Assembly: GCA_037043015.1 (NCBI GenBank) | Contig: CM073322.1 | Coordinates: forward strand, 32,917,864 to 32,981,863 | From: Bryum argenteum | Taxonomy: Eukaryota; Streptophyta; Bryopsida; Bryales; Bryaceae | Direction: 5' to 3' | DNA: 64,000 bases | In this document: positions 37,662 through 49,457 of the stretch, piece after piece | Numbering within the stretch: position 1 is the first letter of the stretch | How the letters are laid out: each line of letters starts with the position of its first letter | Notes under the pieces: generated by a model | What the model was told of the DNA's origin: nothing | The model's input: the letters and a program-made list of their open reading frames with translations, nothing else | Databases searched by the model: none | Translations under genes and position numbers: made by a program

Positions 37662-40206
37662 TTACACCTCGACACCGGCAGCAGCGTCGCCATCGGTCCC
37701 TTCCTTCACACTGAAAACGAAACAAGCAACCAATGTAAGAGCACAGTACCATAAGCACAGAAGATAGAATTGAAATGAGGTCAACCACTCCGGAGGTGCG
37801 TTAAGTTTCCACGCCTAAAAATAATCCAGCACCATGAGGATCATCATACGTTGAGAACAACACGAGGCTGGATCTAATGTTCCATACACAAATAGCACAA
37901 AGAACACCTCATCCACGCAAGGTCCTAACATGGGTGCCAGAAGAATACTATCTTCACTCGTGACTGAATACAGCTTTGATCTGAAGATGCCAAAAAATAT
38001 CAACAACTACTACACTCACATCCGATACCGGTCCCCAAGTGAGTGAATAGTTCGAACCAGCTAGTAAGGACGGTTTATATTTACATGCTCATACAAGAAG
38101 AATCCCTACGAATTATCTTTCCTTCCGCAAAAAAATTCTCACTGCCCATTCTGATGGAAGTGCCTGAACTCGATTCCTCACACGGCCAGAGCAACTCACG
38201 ACATGTAGGTAACACTCTAATACTCATATATAACATTCTCCTATCCGAAAAATGAGAGATTCATCACGCCTGGCTTCATCTCCAGCAAAGAGAGTGAATC
38301 AAAAGACCACGGAAAATATAAGGAAGGAGAAGATGCAGTGCCGGATAGAAGGGCACTTATAGCTGTTAGTACCTCTCTTCTGCCAGTCGCCGCTCAAGAT
38401 CCACGTTCAATGTCTGTGAGTCCTTGCCTCGCGCCTCCACCACGTTCAAGTCCCGTGGTCGGGCCTCCCCGAACGGACTCGGTCTGGATCGGGGCACCTC
38501 CGGAGTCCCTGGCCTGCTCGACGCGCCGCCCGGCGTGCCCGGCCGGCTTCCGGGCCGGGTCGAATGGCTGCTGCCCGGCCGGTTGGAGTGGCTGCTCCCG
38601 GGCCTTCCGAATCTCTCCCTCGGCACCTCCATATCTGCGTCGATCTTCCGGTAGTCCTGCCCCTTCTCCGCCAGGATCTCCTCCCGCGGCCGAGCACTCC
38701 CGAATGGATTGAACCGCGCCTTCGGCTTCTGCTGCGCTGGAGAAGACGATTGCTGCTGCTCCACCTCCCCTCCGGCTCCGTTCACTTCCCCCCCTGACGA
38801 CGCTGGCCGTGGCGGATTGTCCACCGGCGTTGTTCGAGGCGCCAGCTTCAACCGAGGCCTCTCCGACACGCGGGACGAATCGGAGTCCCGAGCCACCGGT
38901 TCCTTGCGCGCCCAACGATCGGCATCCGCACCCGCTTCTCTATACGTCGAGTCGAATCCGCCGCCGCTGGAACCGCGGCTCGGAGGGGGCGCTGACGGCA
39001 CGAACCTCTTGCTCTTGCCCCAGTTGTCCACCTCATCGGCTCGTGACGGCGCGTCCCGATCCCCACGAGGATGGTCCTCGAATCCTCCCATGCTCACTCT
39101 CCGCTCCTCGTACCTGCCATTTCAACCACCATCAGCAACTTCGTCCAAATCCTCCTCACCTCTACTCTCTACCCAACTCACTTCACTGCTTTTGCCACTC
39201 GTTCTCACTCGTAATCCTACCACCATCTTCCTAATTCTCCACACAGCATTCTGCATCCCGCAAGATCCTACTACCGCATCATGCCCATCGCTGCATTTCG
39301 CTCCCAAGTTCTCTTGCATCCAATCCCTTCCCAACAGATCAATTCTCCCGTCTCAACCACAAATTGCACTTTGTACACAGCCCAGACTGCCACTGCCCCA
39401 GACCACTCCCTCGCGCACTCAAAAACCTAAAATTCACGTCTTCCCGCTCCCGCACACTCCCGTACCTGCCCGACGATCTCCGGTCATTGTACCCCTCCGC
39501 CGGAGCGGAAGGCGCGAACTTCTTCGTGGATCCCCAGTTGTCGACCTCGTCCGCACGCGACGGCATATCCCGGTCGCTCACGCGCCCACCGCGGCCCCCT
39601 CGATCCTCCTCATATCCACCCCGGTCGCCCCCTTGCGAGAGGGACGGCACGAACTTCTTCGACGCGCCCCACTTGTCGTCCGCATCCGCGCGCGAGGGCC
39701 CATCATCACGCTCTCCGCGCTCGCGACTGTGGTCGCGCCCATACCCACCAGCACGCTCCTCACGGTCCGCGCCATAGCCACCGCCGAAGCCGCTGCGGCG
39801 ATCCTCACGCTCGCCGCCGCGGTCGTTGGCACCCCGCGGAAGCCCCGTAATCCTTGAAGCCGCCCCCGAGCCCACCGGAGGGCTGCTCGTCGTCAGCGCG
39901 CTCGCGGGGGCCGGTGGGCAGGTTGAAAAGCTCCTCGGCAGTGAGCTTCGTGCTGTCGTTGTAGGAGCTGCGCTGCTTGCCGCCGGGCCCGACGTAGCGA
40001 CCAACCATAAGCTCGCTGAGCGACACCGTGACACCTTTGTTCTTTTTCTTGGGCTTGGTAGCGACCGACTCGCCCAGCGACGGGAAGGCCTCTTCCTTGA
40101 CGCTGCCGGGGGCCTTGTAGGTCTGCGCTTCGCGCTCCTTTGCTTCCTGGTCCGCGAGCTCGGCCTCCTGCGCCCACGCGCCCGCCCCGCTCCACGCCCG
40201 AGCCAT
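37662..40206 (-). CDS. eIF4B: eIF4B, left copy (exon 1 frame disturbed)
   Basis: Plant-type translation initiation factor 4B, an RNA-binding scaffold that aids eIF4A/eIF4F unwinding of mRNA leaders. Exons are 40206-39466, 39113-38373 and 37710-37662, with the same borders as the right copy. Exon 2 is open and carries the repeats SRADEVDNWG, NPFGSARPREEILAEKGQDY and SPFGEARPRD typical of the family. In exon 1, two G/C runs (39832-39835 and 39843-39846) each have four bases where the right copy has five. The frame therefore breaks after GGGFKDYG, and the rest of exon 1 is read out of frame. If both runs were five, the protein would be about 510 aa. Either consensus error or recent loss would explain this. 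Confidence 0.85.
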
Positions 40207-40237
40207 GGCTACAGAGCGGCTGCTGCTGCGACCACGA

Positions 40238-40246
40238 AAACCCTAA
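40238..40246 (-). promoter_or_regulatory. Telo-box upstream of left eIF4B
   Basis: AAACCCTAA on the plus strand lies about 32 nt before the start codon, within the leader. Telo-boxes near the transcription start are known from plant genes of the translation machinery, so it fits the eIF4B assignment. Confidence 0.6.
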
Positions 40247-42500
40247 AACAGAAAACAGGAGAAGAAAGAGGAAGCAGGTGAGGGGAAAGCAAAAATGGAC
40301 AAGGGGATATGAAAGAGCCCTTGACTGACTGCCCTTGGCCTGCGGCTCCCTGGCCTCGCCTCGTCCCCCTGGCCTGGTCTGGGGCTTTGCTTTCTGTGCT
40401 TTTCTTCCTTGAGTTCCTTCCTTCGTTCCGTTTGTTGGCTTTTGCTGCTTGATACTTCTGTGAGACTGTATTTGGTTGTTGTTATGGAGCTCCGAGCTCT
40501 TTCAACTGCTCAACGTGTCTGCTCAAGTGTCTGCGTAAGGCTGCTTGTTGGCTTCACCTCCACGCCATGGAAAATGTTTAACGTAAAATCTTAGTTATGC
40601 ATAAAGAGTTGTAATGTCCTACCCATTTTTGTAACATGCATATAATTCTTTCTTAACCCATATACAACTTTGGTGTCAAGTTTAGTCTTTTTGGATGTCA
40701 ATCTTAGGGATGTTTATCTGAACTTGATGTGAAATGCTTGAAAATAAATAAAGTCGTGGAGAATTAGCAAGAAGCGATGAATTTAACATGTTAATGCAAT
40801 GGTTGTGCATAATTATTTTCATTTAATGTGGTATCTAGTTTTTAGACACTTTGAATCAAGGGATGGTCCCACATTATCTCATATCATTTTAGAAGTATTG
40901 GTGTTTGGAGATATTTACATGGTTGTGATGGATCCATTAAGGATCTTTCAACCGGTGAAGATGATAATGAAGCTTTAATCTTTTCAAACCATCCTCTGTT
41001 TTTGATATTTTTCACTTCCAAACGCACATGTTTCTACATCATCAACCTTGATAGGGGTTTAATTTTATTTTAAATGCTTCTTGTTGTTCAGATTTAATCA
41101 ACTTATTACCTCAATTTTGGTTGTGGTCTACATAGGTGTCCTTAGTAGCATCAAATCCAGTACTTGTTACAACAAAATTTGTTTCATAACCTTAAATGTG
41201 TATACGTGTTCATCCCTCTTTGTTTGAACAAAAATCAATCTAACTTCTGAGCTAAAATAAGTACTTATTTCAATTTCTTTCAACACACTATCAAGGTCCT
41301 CCGGTTATCTCCTTCTATCCAATTTGTTCTTACTTATACTAAGCTCCCCCTTGATAGGTTCATATAATTTATCTAAAATTTGTATTTATCCAAAGCAATT
41401 TTTAGAAGAATGTAGCCTTCATGTCCATAATTGTATACCGTTGATATAAAAACTATGCACTTTAAAACTCAAAATACAAATAGATTATATGTTAAACCAA
41501 ATACCAATTAAGTAATAGAAACTCATGAATACATATAAATACACAACACATTTCATATATATATATATATATATATCTTTGTTAATTATACTTATTTATA
41601 TTTTATTAGATACAATCATATGATTTTAGAATTTAATGATTAATTTAAATAAATGTTGTATATATACTTGCAATTTGATGAATGTGTTATATACTTTAAA
41701 AACAAAAGTTTAACTCTTCCACATATTATTACTTGCTATTGTCTTTCTAATTTTTTTTTGTTTTTCTTCTTTAAAAATGTTATATTTTTTCATTTTATTT
41801 TTTTTATTTTCTTTATATTTTTAATTTTGCCCTATACAAGTTTTAGCTTAAATAAATAGTATTTAGGAAAACTACCTATCACCAAATGCAATTTTTGCTT
41901 GTGAATCCTATTCTTTTAATGTGATATTATAAGACAAGATTTGAATAATGAGAATTATTTGGTATGGATTCCTATTATTTGCTATGAAATCATGGAGTTG
42001 ATATGATTCTTGCAATCGCTACTATGATGTTCTGATGAACCTCAAGTAATCTCACACAGTTATTGATCTTAAACCCAAATTGATCCACCGGCATCTCAGT
42101 GATTGCAATATTTTAATGAGGTGAGCTGTTTGGAATCTCGTTCATGATTACCATTGTGGGTTGTAGCTGTGAAACTGTAGCCGCCGCTGATGGTCTCCTC
42201 AATGTACTTGAACTTTTTTTTTTCCCACAAAACTACTTGATGCCACTCCTTTTCCTTCATCTAGCTCAATAACTTTTTTTAGTGTTCTTTTTGGTCTGGA
42301 AGATCGTCGTAATTGTTGTGTATCTTCTACCTCAACGCTCTCAAAATCCACCACATTCGTAATTATCTGATCCTCTTTCTTTTTGTTTCTATCTGTTCTG
42401 GAGCTACAACCTTGAGTTCTTGCAAAGATATTATATCCCCTTCTTCATCCTTGTAATTTGTATCTCGTACATCATCATCATCATGATAATCTTTTTTATT

Positions 42501-42575
42501 GTCTTCGTCATTCGCATCATCTTCTTCTACGTCTTCGTCATTCGCATCATCTTCTTCTACGTCTTCATCATCTTC
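42501..42575. repeat. 30-bp tandem repeat with acidic coding sense
   Basis: Units at 42501-42530 and 42531-42560 are identical and a third begins at 42561. Read on the minus strand it gives DEDVEEDDAN repeated in an open stretch with no start codon. It may be a remnant of an acidic protein or simply a GAN-rich satellite. Confidence 0.55.
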
Positions 42576-43379
42576 ATCGTCTTAGTGGCATTATGCACTA
42601 CACGACATTCCTCTCCTTGTGTCATGTCACTTTTTGATTCATGGATATCAAAGTCTCATAATGGAACTTGTTGCACAACCCCTTCATGTTGTCTTACCCT
42701 CTCAGCATTGTTATCATCAAATATTGGAATTTGAGTCCCTTTAAATCCCCTTCAAAAATAACATGTTATATATCACAAGCTGTGCAAAAGGCTGCAACTA
42801 ATATGCTTATTTCAGGTTGCATCAATGAAAAGATCAATTGTTGTAAATAAATTTTTGAAACTTGTATTTTCACAAATATCCATGAGAGAGGAAGCAAGTG
42901 CGGTTTTTGAATGCTATAGCCGGTTTTCCTGAATACTGTGTTTTTACAATGACTTCTTAACAATATGAAAATTTTATTCTTTACACAAAATGACTTAATA
43001 AGGTCATTAATATATAGTATACTATACTGCCAAAGCAAGTTTGGTCTTCATCAGACGATTTTATTTTTTTATTTTTTTATTTTTTTGAGAAAATAAGGTT
43101 CGATTCACAGAAATAGATTTAAAAAAAAATTATTATTTTGTCTTTTGTATATAATATCCCAACTTTTGGATACCCTTTTTCCACAATAAAGTGGTTTTTA
43201 GAAATAATATAATTTTCCAACTGTTCGTTCCTCTTCGCTTCTAATCTCTAATTTTTTTTGTTCTTTAAAAATAAAATTATAAATGACCGAACCTGCTACT
43301 ATTGTACCGTACTTGACATACAAATAAATAATTAAATGCTTCACGTTGACAATTAAACATGTTCTATCAGAACTTCTTT

Positions 43380-43446
43380 TCTTTTTCTCTTTCTTCTTCT
43401 TCTTCTTTCTTTTCTTCTTCTTTTTTTTTTTTTTTTTTTTTTTTCC
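43380..43446. repeat. Pyrimidine tract (TTC)n and poly-T
   Basis: A stretch of TTC/TTTC repeats is followed by about 25 T. Phe/Ser and Lys-rich ORFs here are artefacts of it. Confidence 0.85.
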
Positions 43447-44771
43447 ATACACAAAAATATTGTTTTTATTTATTTATTTATTTATTTTTAATTTTTTTAA
43501 ACTTATTTGTTTTACGAGCAAATTTGTATCTTTTGGAGCCTATCATGTATTATAGTCTAACTAATCAATACAAACTATAGCAATACCTGCACATTAAGGC
43601 TGATATATGTGCATAAATATAGGAATTCCACTGCTGAACATTCCCCACCTCCTTACTTTCATGCCATGGAACATGTCAAGAAATATTATTAAAGTCAATT
43701 GTAAAATTTGGCATAAAAAATAATGCATACATATATTATATAATATTAAAATTCAGCTTCGGATATAGACTAGAAAACAATATACTTGTTAGAAAAAAAC
43801 CAAAATATGCATGCAAAATTATATACAAAATCAAAAATTTCCATAACTAAGAACTACCTGCATTAATCCTACACGACATTTATCTTGATACTTGAAGAAA
43901 AAAAAAAAAAAAAAACTTAAATAAATTTCAATTGATATATTTAAATAAAATAGACACGGGTACATGTAAACTACAATGATGAAATTAAAATTTCCACAAT
44001 ATCTCAATAACATGTTTGATTAATAGCAATATTCAATTATATATGTTGAATAAATACGCATATTCAATTTAACATGTTTACTACTATGTCAAAAATATAA
44101 AACCTAAAACAAAAATTAGTAATTACTCAAAGTACAAAAACATCAATAGAAATTTCCAATCCTCAACATGAAATGAAGAAAAGGAAAAATACAGTTTTTG
44201 ATTCTCCAGGGGCTCTTATCAAAAACTAATAATAAGACTTCACTAGGACACCAACCAAATAAGATAGGTTAAAATGAACCTTGCATGAAGAAAATAAGAC
44301 TCCTCCATGATTTGATTTGACATCCAAAAAGACTAAACTTGACACCAAAGTTGTATATGGGTTAAGAAAGAATTATATGCATGTTACAAAAATGGGTAGG
44401 ACATTACAACTCTTTATGCATAACTAAGATTTTACGTTAAACATTTTCCATGGCGTGGAGGTGAAGCCAACAAGCAGCCTTACGCAGACACTTGAGCAGA
44501 CACGTTGAGCAGTTGAAAGAGCTCGGAGCTCCATAACAACAACCAAATACAGTCTCACAGAAGTATCAAGCAGCAAAAGCCAACAAACGGAACGAAGGAA
44601 GGAACTCAAGGAAGAAAAGCACAGAAAGCAAAGCCCCAGACCAGGCCAGGGGGACGAGGCGAGGCCAGGGAGCCGCAGGCCAAGGGCAGTCAGTCAAGGG
44701 CTCTTTCATATCCCCTTGTCCATTTTTGCTTTCCCCTCACCTGCTTCCTCTTTCTTCTCCTGTTTTCTGTT

Positions 44772-44780
44772 TTAGGGTTT
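44772..44780 (+). promoter_or_regulatory. Telo-box upstream of right eIF4B
   Basis: TTAGGGTTT lies 32 nt before the ATG. It follows a pyrimidine-rich stretch (CCTCTTTCTTCTCC) like the leaders of plant translation-machinery genes. It is identical to the left copy. Confidence 0.6.
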
Positions 44781-44811
44781 TCGTGGTCGCAGCAGCAGCC
44801 GCTCTGTAGCC

Positions 44812-47358
44812 ATGGCTCGGGCGTGGAGCGGGGCGGGCGCGTGGGCGCAGGAGGCCGAGCTCGCGGACCAGGAAGCAAAGGAGCGCGAAGCGCAGACCTA
44901 CAAGGCCCCCGGCAGCGTCAAGGAAGAGGCCTTCCCGTCGCTGGGCGAGTCGGTCGCTACCAAGCCCAAGAAAAAGAACAAAGGTGTCACGGTGTCGCTC
45001 AGCGAGCTTATGGTTGGTCGCTACGTCGGGCCCGGCGGCAAGCAGCGCAGCTCCTACAACGACAGCACGAAGCTCACTGCCGAGGAGCTTTTCAACCTGC
45101 CCACCGGCCCCCGCGAGCGCGCTGACGACGAGCAGCCCTCCGGTGGGCTCGGGGGCGGCTTCAAGGATTACGGGGGCTTCCGCGGGGGTGCCAACGACCG
45201 CGGCGGCGAGCGTGAGGATCGCCGCAGCGGCTTCGGCGGTGGCTATGGCGCGGACCGTGAGGAGCGTGCTGGTGGGTATGGGCGCGACCACAGTCGCGAG
45301 CGCGGAGAGCGTGATGATGGGCCCTCGCGCGCGGATGCGGACGACAAGTGGGGCGCGTCGAAGAAGTTCGTGCCGTCCCTCTCGCAAGGGGGCGACCGGG
45401 GTGGATATGAGGAGGATCGAGGGGGCCGCGGTGGGCGCGTGAGCGACCGGGATATGCCGTCGCGTGCGGACGAGGTCGACAACTGGGGATCCACGAAGAA
45501 GTTCGCGCCTTCCGCTCCGGCGGAGGGGTACAATGACCGGAGATCGTCGGGCAGGTACGGGAGTGTGCGGGAGCGGGAAGACGTGAATTTTAGGTTTTTG
45601 AGTGCGCGAGGGAGTGGTCTGGGGCAGTGGCAGTCTGGGCTGTGTACAAAGTGCAATTTGTGGTTGAGACGGGAGAATTGATCTGTTGGGAAGGGATTGG
45701 ATGCAAGAGAACTTGGGAGCGAAATGCAGCGATGGGCATGATGCGGTAGTAGGATCTTGCGGGATGCAGAATGCTGTGTGGAGAATTAGGAAGATGGTGG
45801 TAGGATTACGAGTGAGAACGAGTGGCAAAAGCAGTGAAGTGAGTTGGGTAGAGAGTAGAGGTGAGGAGGATTTGGACGAAGTTGCTGATGGTGGTTGAAA
45901 TGGCAGGTACGAGGAGCGGAGAGTGAGCATGGGAGGATTCGAGGACCATCCTCGTGGGGATCGGGACGCGCCGTCACGAGCCGATGAGGTGGACAACTGG
46001 GGCAAGAGCAAGAGGTTCGTGCCGTCAGCGCCCCTCCGAGCCGCGGTTCCAGCGGCGGCGGATTCGACTCGACGTATAGAGAAGCGGGTGCGGATGCCGA
46101 TCGTTGGGCGCGCAAGGAACCGGTGGCTCGGGACTCCGATTCGTCCCGCGTGTCGGAGAGGCCTCGGTTGAAGCTGGCGCCTCGAACAACGCCGGTGGAC
46201 AATCCGCCACGGCCAGCGTCGTCAGGGGGGGAAGTGAACGGAGCCGGAGGGGAGGTGGAGCAGCAGCAATCGTCTTCTCCAGCGCAGCAGAAGCCGAAGG
46301 CGCGGTTCAATCCATTCGGGAGTGCTCGGCCGCGGGAGGAGATCCTGGCGGAGAAGGGGCAGGACTACCGGAAGATCGACGCAGATATGGAGGTGCCGAG
46401 GAGAGATTCGGAAGGCCCGGGAGCAGCCACTCCAACCGGCCGGGCAGCAGCCATTCGACCCGGCCCGGAAGCCGGCCGGGCACGCCGGGCGGCGCGTCGA
46501 GCAGGCCAGGGACTCCGGAGGTGCCCCGATCCAGACCGAGTCCGTTCGGGGAGGCCCGACCACGGGACTTGAACGTGGTGGAGGCGCGAGGCAAGGACTC
46601 ACAGACATTGAACGTGGATCTTGAGCGGCGACTGGCAGAAGAGAGGTACTAACAGCTATAAGTGCCCTTCTATCCGGCACTGCATCTTCTCCTTCCTTAT
46701 ATTTTCCGTGGTCTTTTGATTCACTCTCTTTGCTGGAGATGAAGCCAGGCGTGATGAATCTCTCATTTTTCGGATAGGAGAATGTTATATATGAGTATTA
46801 GAGTGTTACCTACATGTCGTGAGTTGCTCTGGCCGTGTGAGGAATCGAGTTCAGGCACTTCCATCAGAATGGGCAGTGAGAATTTTTTTTTGCGGAAGGA
46901 AAGATAATTCGTAGGGATTCTTCTTGTATGAGCATGTAAATATAAACCGTCCTTACTAGCTGGTTCGAACTATTCACTCACTTGGGGACCGGTATCGGAT
47001 GTGAGTGTAGTAGTTGTTGATATTTTTTGGCATCTTCAGATCAAAGCTGTATTCAGTCACGAGTGAAGATAGTATTCTTCTGGCACCCATGTTAGGACCT
47101 TGCGTGGATGAGGTGTTCTTTGTGCTATTTGTGTATGGAACATTAGATCCAGCCTCGTGTTGTTCTCAACGTATGATGATCCTCATGGTGCTGGATTATT
47201 TTTAGGCGTGGAAACTTAACGCACCTCCGGAGTGGTTGACCTCATTTCAATTCTATCTTCTGTGCTTATGGTACTGTGCTCTTACATTGGTTGCTTGTTT
47301 CGTTTTCAGTGTGAAGGAAGGGACCGATGGCGACGCTGCTGCCGGTGTCGAGGTGTAA
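44812..47358 (+). CDS. eIF4B: eIF4B, right copy (exon 2 frame disturbed)
   Basis: Exons are 44812-45554, 45907-46645 and 47310-47358. The junctions (phase 2 each) give R-YEERRVSMGG at the first join and ER-SVKEGTDGDAAAGVEV-stop at the second. Exon 1 is fully open: MARAWSGAGAWAQEAELAD matches plant eIF4B N-termini, then FPSLGESVATKPKKK, LPTGPRERADDE, an RG/DR-rich RNA-binding region and two SRADxxDxWG repeats. Exon 2 holds another SRADEVDNWG and two NPFG/SPFGxARPRE blocks, but two positions (46031-46034 and 46400-46401) are one base shorter than in the left copy. The frame shifts twice and does not recover by itself. The protein, if whole, is about 510 aa and lacks the long C-terminal coiled coil of flowering-plant eIF4B. 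Confidence 0.87.
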
Positions 47359-48178
47359 ATGACGGGCTTTAAACGACGAAGCTCCGTAACGAAAAGCGTA
47401 GTGTAGGTACATTCAATGCTATTTTTCGCAATGAATTTTGGGGACCCACATTTTTATGAGAGTTAGTTTTGCAGAGACCATTAGAGAGTGGTCTTCGGAG
47501 GGACCCTTGGATTTTCCTCATAGTGTATTTGAGTGGCCTCGTGCATTCAGTGGCTGTGAGCCGAGAGTGGCAACAACGGTTACGATGTGTAGCGGTGGGC
47601 GCCTGTCTTCTCTGTAACCTTGGATCTATATTTTCTTCTCCCGTTAACTTTAGACGTTCGACTTCGATGCCAAGCAAGGGGCCCTGCTGTAGGGTGATAA
47701 TTTTTGAGGACGGGGTGCGATAGTTACTGACTCTGTAGCGGAGGAAACTGATTCTGGTGCCCGCACTCCACTCAAATTTTCCTGTACTCATTCTATTTTC
47801 TCACGGCTCGCAGCTTGGTACAAATTTTGCTCACGGAACTGAACTGGGTGCATTCACCAGTCTCCATCTTCTACATTGAATGAATCAGTTGAGTTTAGTA
47901 TTGTTTTGTCACGCTTTTTTCAGGGACTGTTTCTTACAGCCTGGAGCTTCTGTATACTCGTAAGTCGTGCCCAGTTCATGTGTATATGTTTTCTGTAGTG
48001 TTGTATCGGTTTGCTGCTCTTAGAGTCTCCTGTGTTGGCGATTTCGTTGGGTGGAGCAAGTAGGAGCTGTGGGAAGTGCCCAATGAATGCTGTGAATACA
48101 GGGTATGGGCGGGCCTCGTCTCTATGGGCGGGGGGATCGATCTTCCACATCCTCAGCAGAGTTGCAGGAGATTTTGTT

Positions 48179-49457
48179 GTTCAGGTTGTTGGGTTTAGGC
48201 TTGGTTTTGACCGCAATTCCGAGTGGGCAACAGATTTCTTGAACGATCAGCCACGTTTGAGATTCTTAGTCGTAGCTACGGATGAGAGTCAGAGGTGGAG
48301 TTCCCTGCAACGGTGTGAGTTCTGGTGGAGTTCGCTGCATCGGTGTGAGTTCTGTGAGCTGTGGTTGGATGTAATGCAAAGAAATCTAGATATACGTTTT
48401 TTCTACTCATCGGATGTTGGATTTGGCGCTAACATTGCGTGTCCTAGGTTTCTTTTCGTCTGGAGTAATTGTCTTGGCGTCTCAGCTGCGCGGTATTGTG
48501 AAGACTATTGTGAAGACCGCATTTCATCGATGAGAGAGATGGAAGTGTATCAGGTTTTTTTCAATTGGATTGTATTTACTGAGAAGGAGGAGCAGTCGAA
48601 TGGTCCACGTTTATTGACAACTCATTGGGAAACATTGTATGAAGGCATCGACACCATTTTGCACAGGACATTATGAATCATAATTAGGGTATTCTTAGGT
48701 CTGAGTGTTCTGTTATCCTGTGTACGCAGATAACAGAAAGTTTATCCTTGTAGATCATTACCTCTTATCATGATGTTCGCTGTTGAATGAAAGTTTCATC
48801 AACTAATTTTAGAGAATATGACGTACTAATGATGTGAAGTGTATCATAAAGTTCTGTTAGTGCCTCATAAAATCTCCTCATTTTTCTGAGAGAGAAAATA
48901 GAAAGCTGGAAATAGTTTGGAGTCTTTTAGGGACGCATTTTATGAGTCAAAGAATCCATGGGACTCATGGGTGGCAAATATCTCTGATTCTGATGAAGGG
49001 ATCTGATAAAGTTTTGAAACTAGAGGGAAATTTTAGTTAAAATTTGGTGGGTAGACTTCGTTCATTGGTTTCGGATATGGCCGTCTGGAGGTCATTGCTG
49101 AGCTTTGGGGGTTAACAAGAGTGTACAGTCCAGCAAACCTCCTGTCAGTTCCACAAGAGACAAGGCTCTTGGTCTGCACGTTGACTTGTGCTTGTCACTA
49201 TTTTGCTGAGACCAAACGGCACATGGACATGGAATCTGTATAAAACACAGGAAGGAAAGTGCTCATGGTGGGAAGTGAAGTCTGGTGACCAAGAATTTGT
49301 AGTAAGTTCCAGACATTCCAGGTCCAGTTGTAGAGATAAAGTGCATCAAATAATGAAGTGAAGTCTACTCTCAAGGGCAAGCGAATGGCCCCTTTCTAGC
49401 TCCTCATTCAAACTACAGAAAGGCTCCGTCAAAAAAGGAAGGGTAGGAAAGGATCGA
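48179..49457. other. eIF4B downstream flank, unique to right side
   Basis: An open frame of 221 codons crosses the arm border (48011-48676) but has no domain and a composition like UTR. It includes a short doubled segment near 48300-48350 (GGTGTGAGTTCTG twice). It is probably 3' UTR or flank. Toward 49457 lies the 3' UTR of the subtilase. Confidence 0.4.

Larger units (their letters stand above)
36825..40700. repeat. eIF4B: Left arm of 3.9-kb inverted repeat
   Basis: This segment reappears in inverted orientation at 44320-48178 with near-identity, including introns and 3' flank. A 140-codon stretch at 37229-37651 is identical to 47369-47791. Similarity weakens over the last 30 nt toward 36793 and stops at about 40700, where AGTCTTTTTGGATGTCAA meets unrelated sequence. 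Known differences are single-base changes in G/C or A/T runs and an 18-bp duplication at the outer end. The arm contains one eIF4B locus pointing outward. Confidence 0.95.
40701..44319. other. Spacer between inverted eIF4B arms
   Basis: This is 3.6 kb of very AT-rich unique DNA, not palindromic. It must contain the upstream regulatory DNA of both divergent eIF4B copies, since the start codons are 4.6 kb apart. I see no gene. At 42501-42570 a 30-bp unit (GTCTTCGTCATTCGCATCAT...) is repeated and would read as an acidic Asp/Glu run on the minus strand, with no initiator. A pyrimidine tract (TTC)n/T25 lies at 43380-43446. Confidence 0.5.
44320..48178. repeat. eIF4B: Right arm of 3.9-kb inverted repeat
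   Basis: The inverted partner of 36825-40700. The inner border falls at about 44320 (CATCCAAAAAGACTAAAC is shared; sequence before it differs from the left arm). The outer border falls after GAGTTGCAGGAGATTTTG at about 48178, with fading similarity to about 48203. Because flanks and spacer are different, the pair is a large interrupted palindrome rather than a simple fold-back of one read. Confidence 0.95.

Noticed and set aside
38709-39857. Long plus-strand ORF of 382 codons, and its right-arm counterpart of 424 codons (44737-46011 minus)
   Set aside because: Antisense to eIF4B exons and intron. Pro/Ser/Arg-rich composition expected from GC-rich antisense frames, with no domain.
43198-43580. 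Lys-rich and Phe-rich ORFs
   Set aside because: Produced by the pyrimidine tract at 43380-43446.
48011-48676. 221-codon ORF crossing the right outer border of the inverted repeat
   Set aside because: Its first third exists in the left arm with an 18-bp difference that changes the frame. No domain and UTR-like composition.
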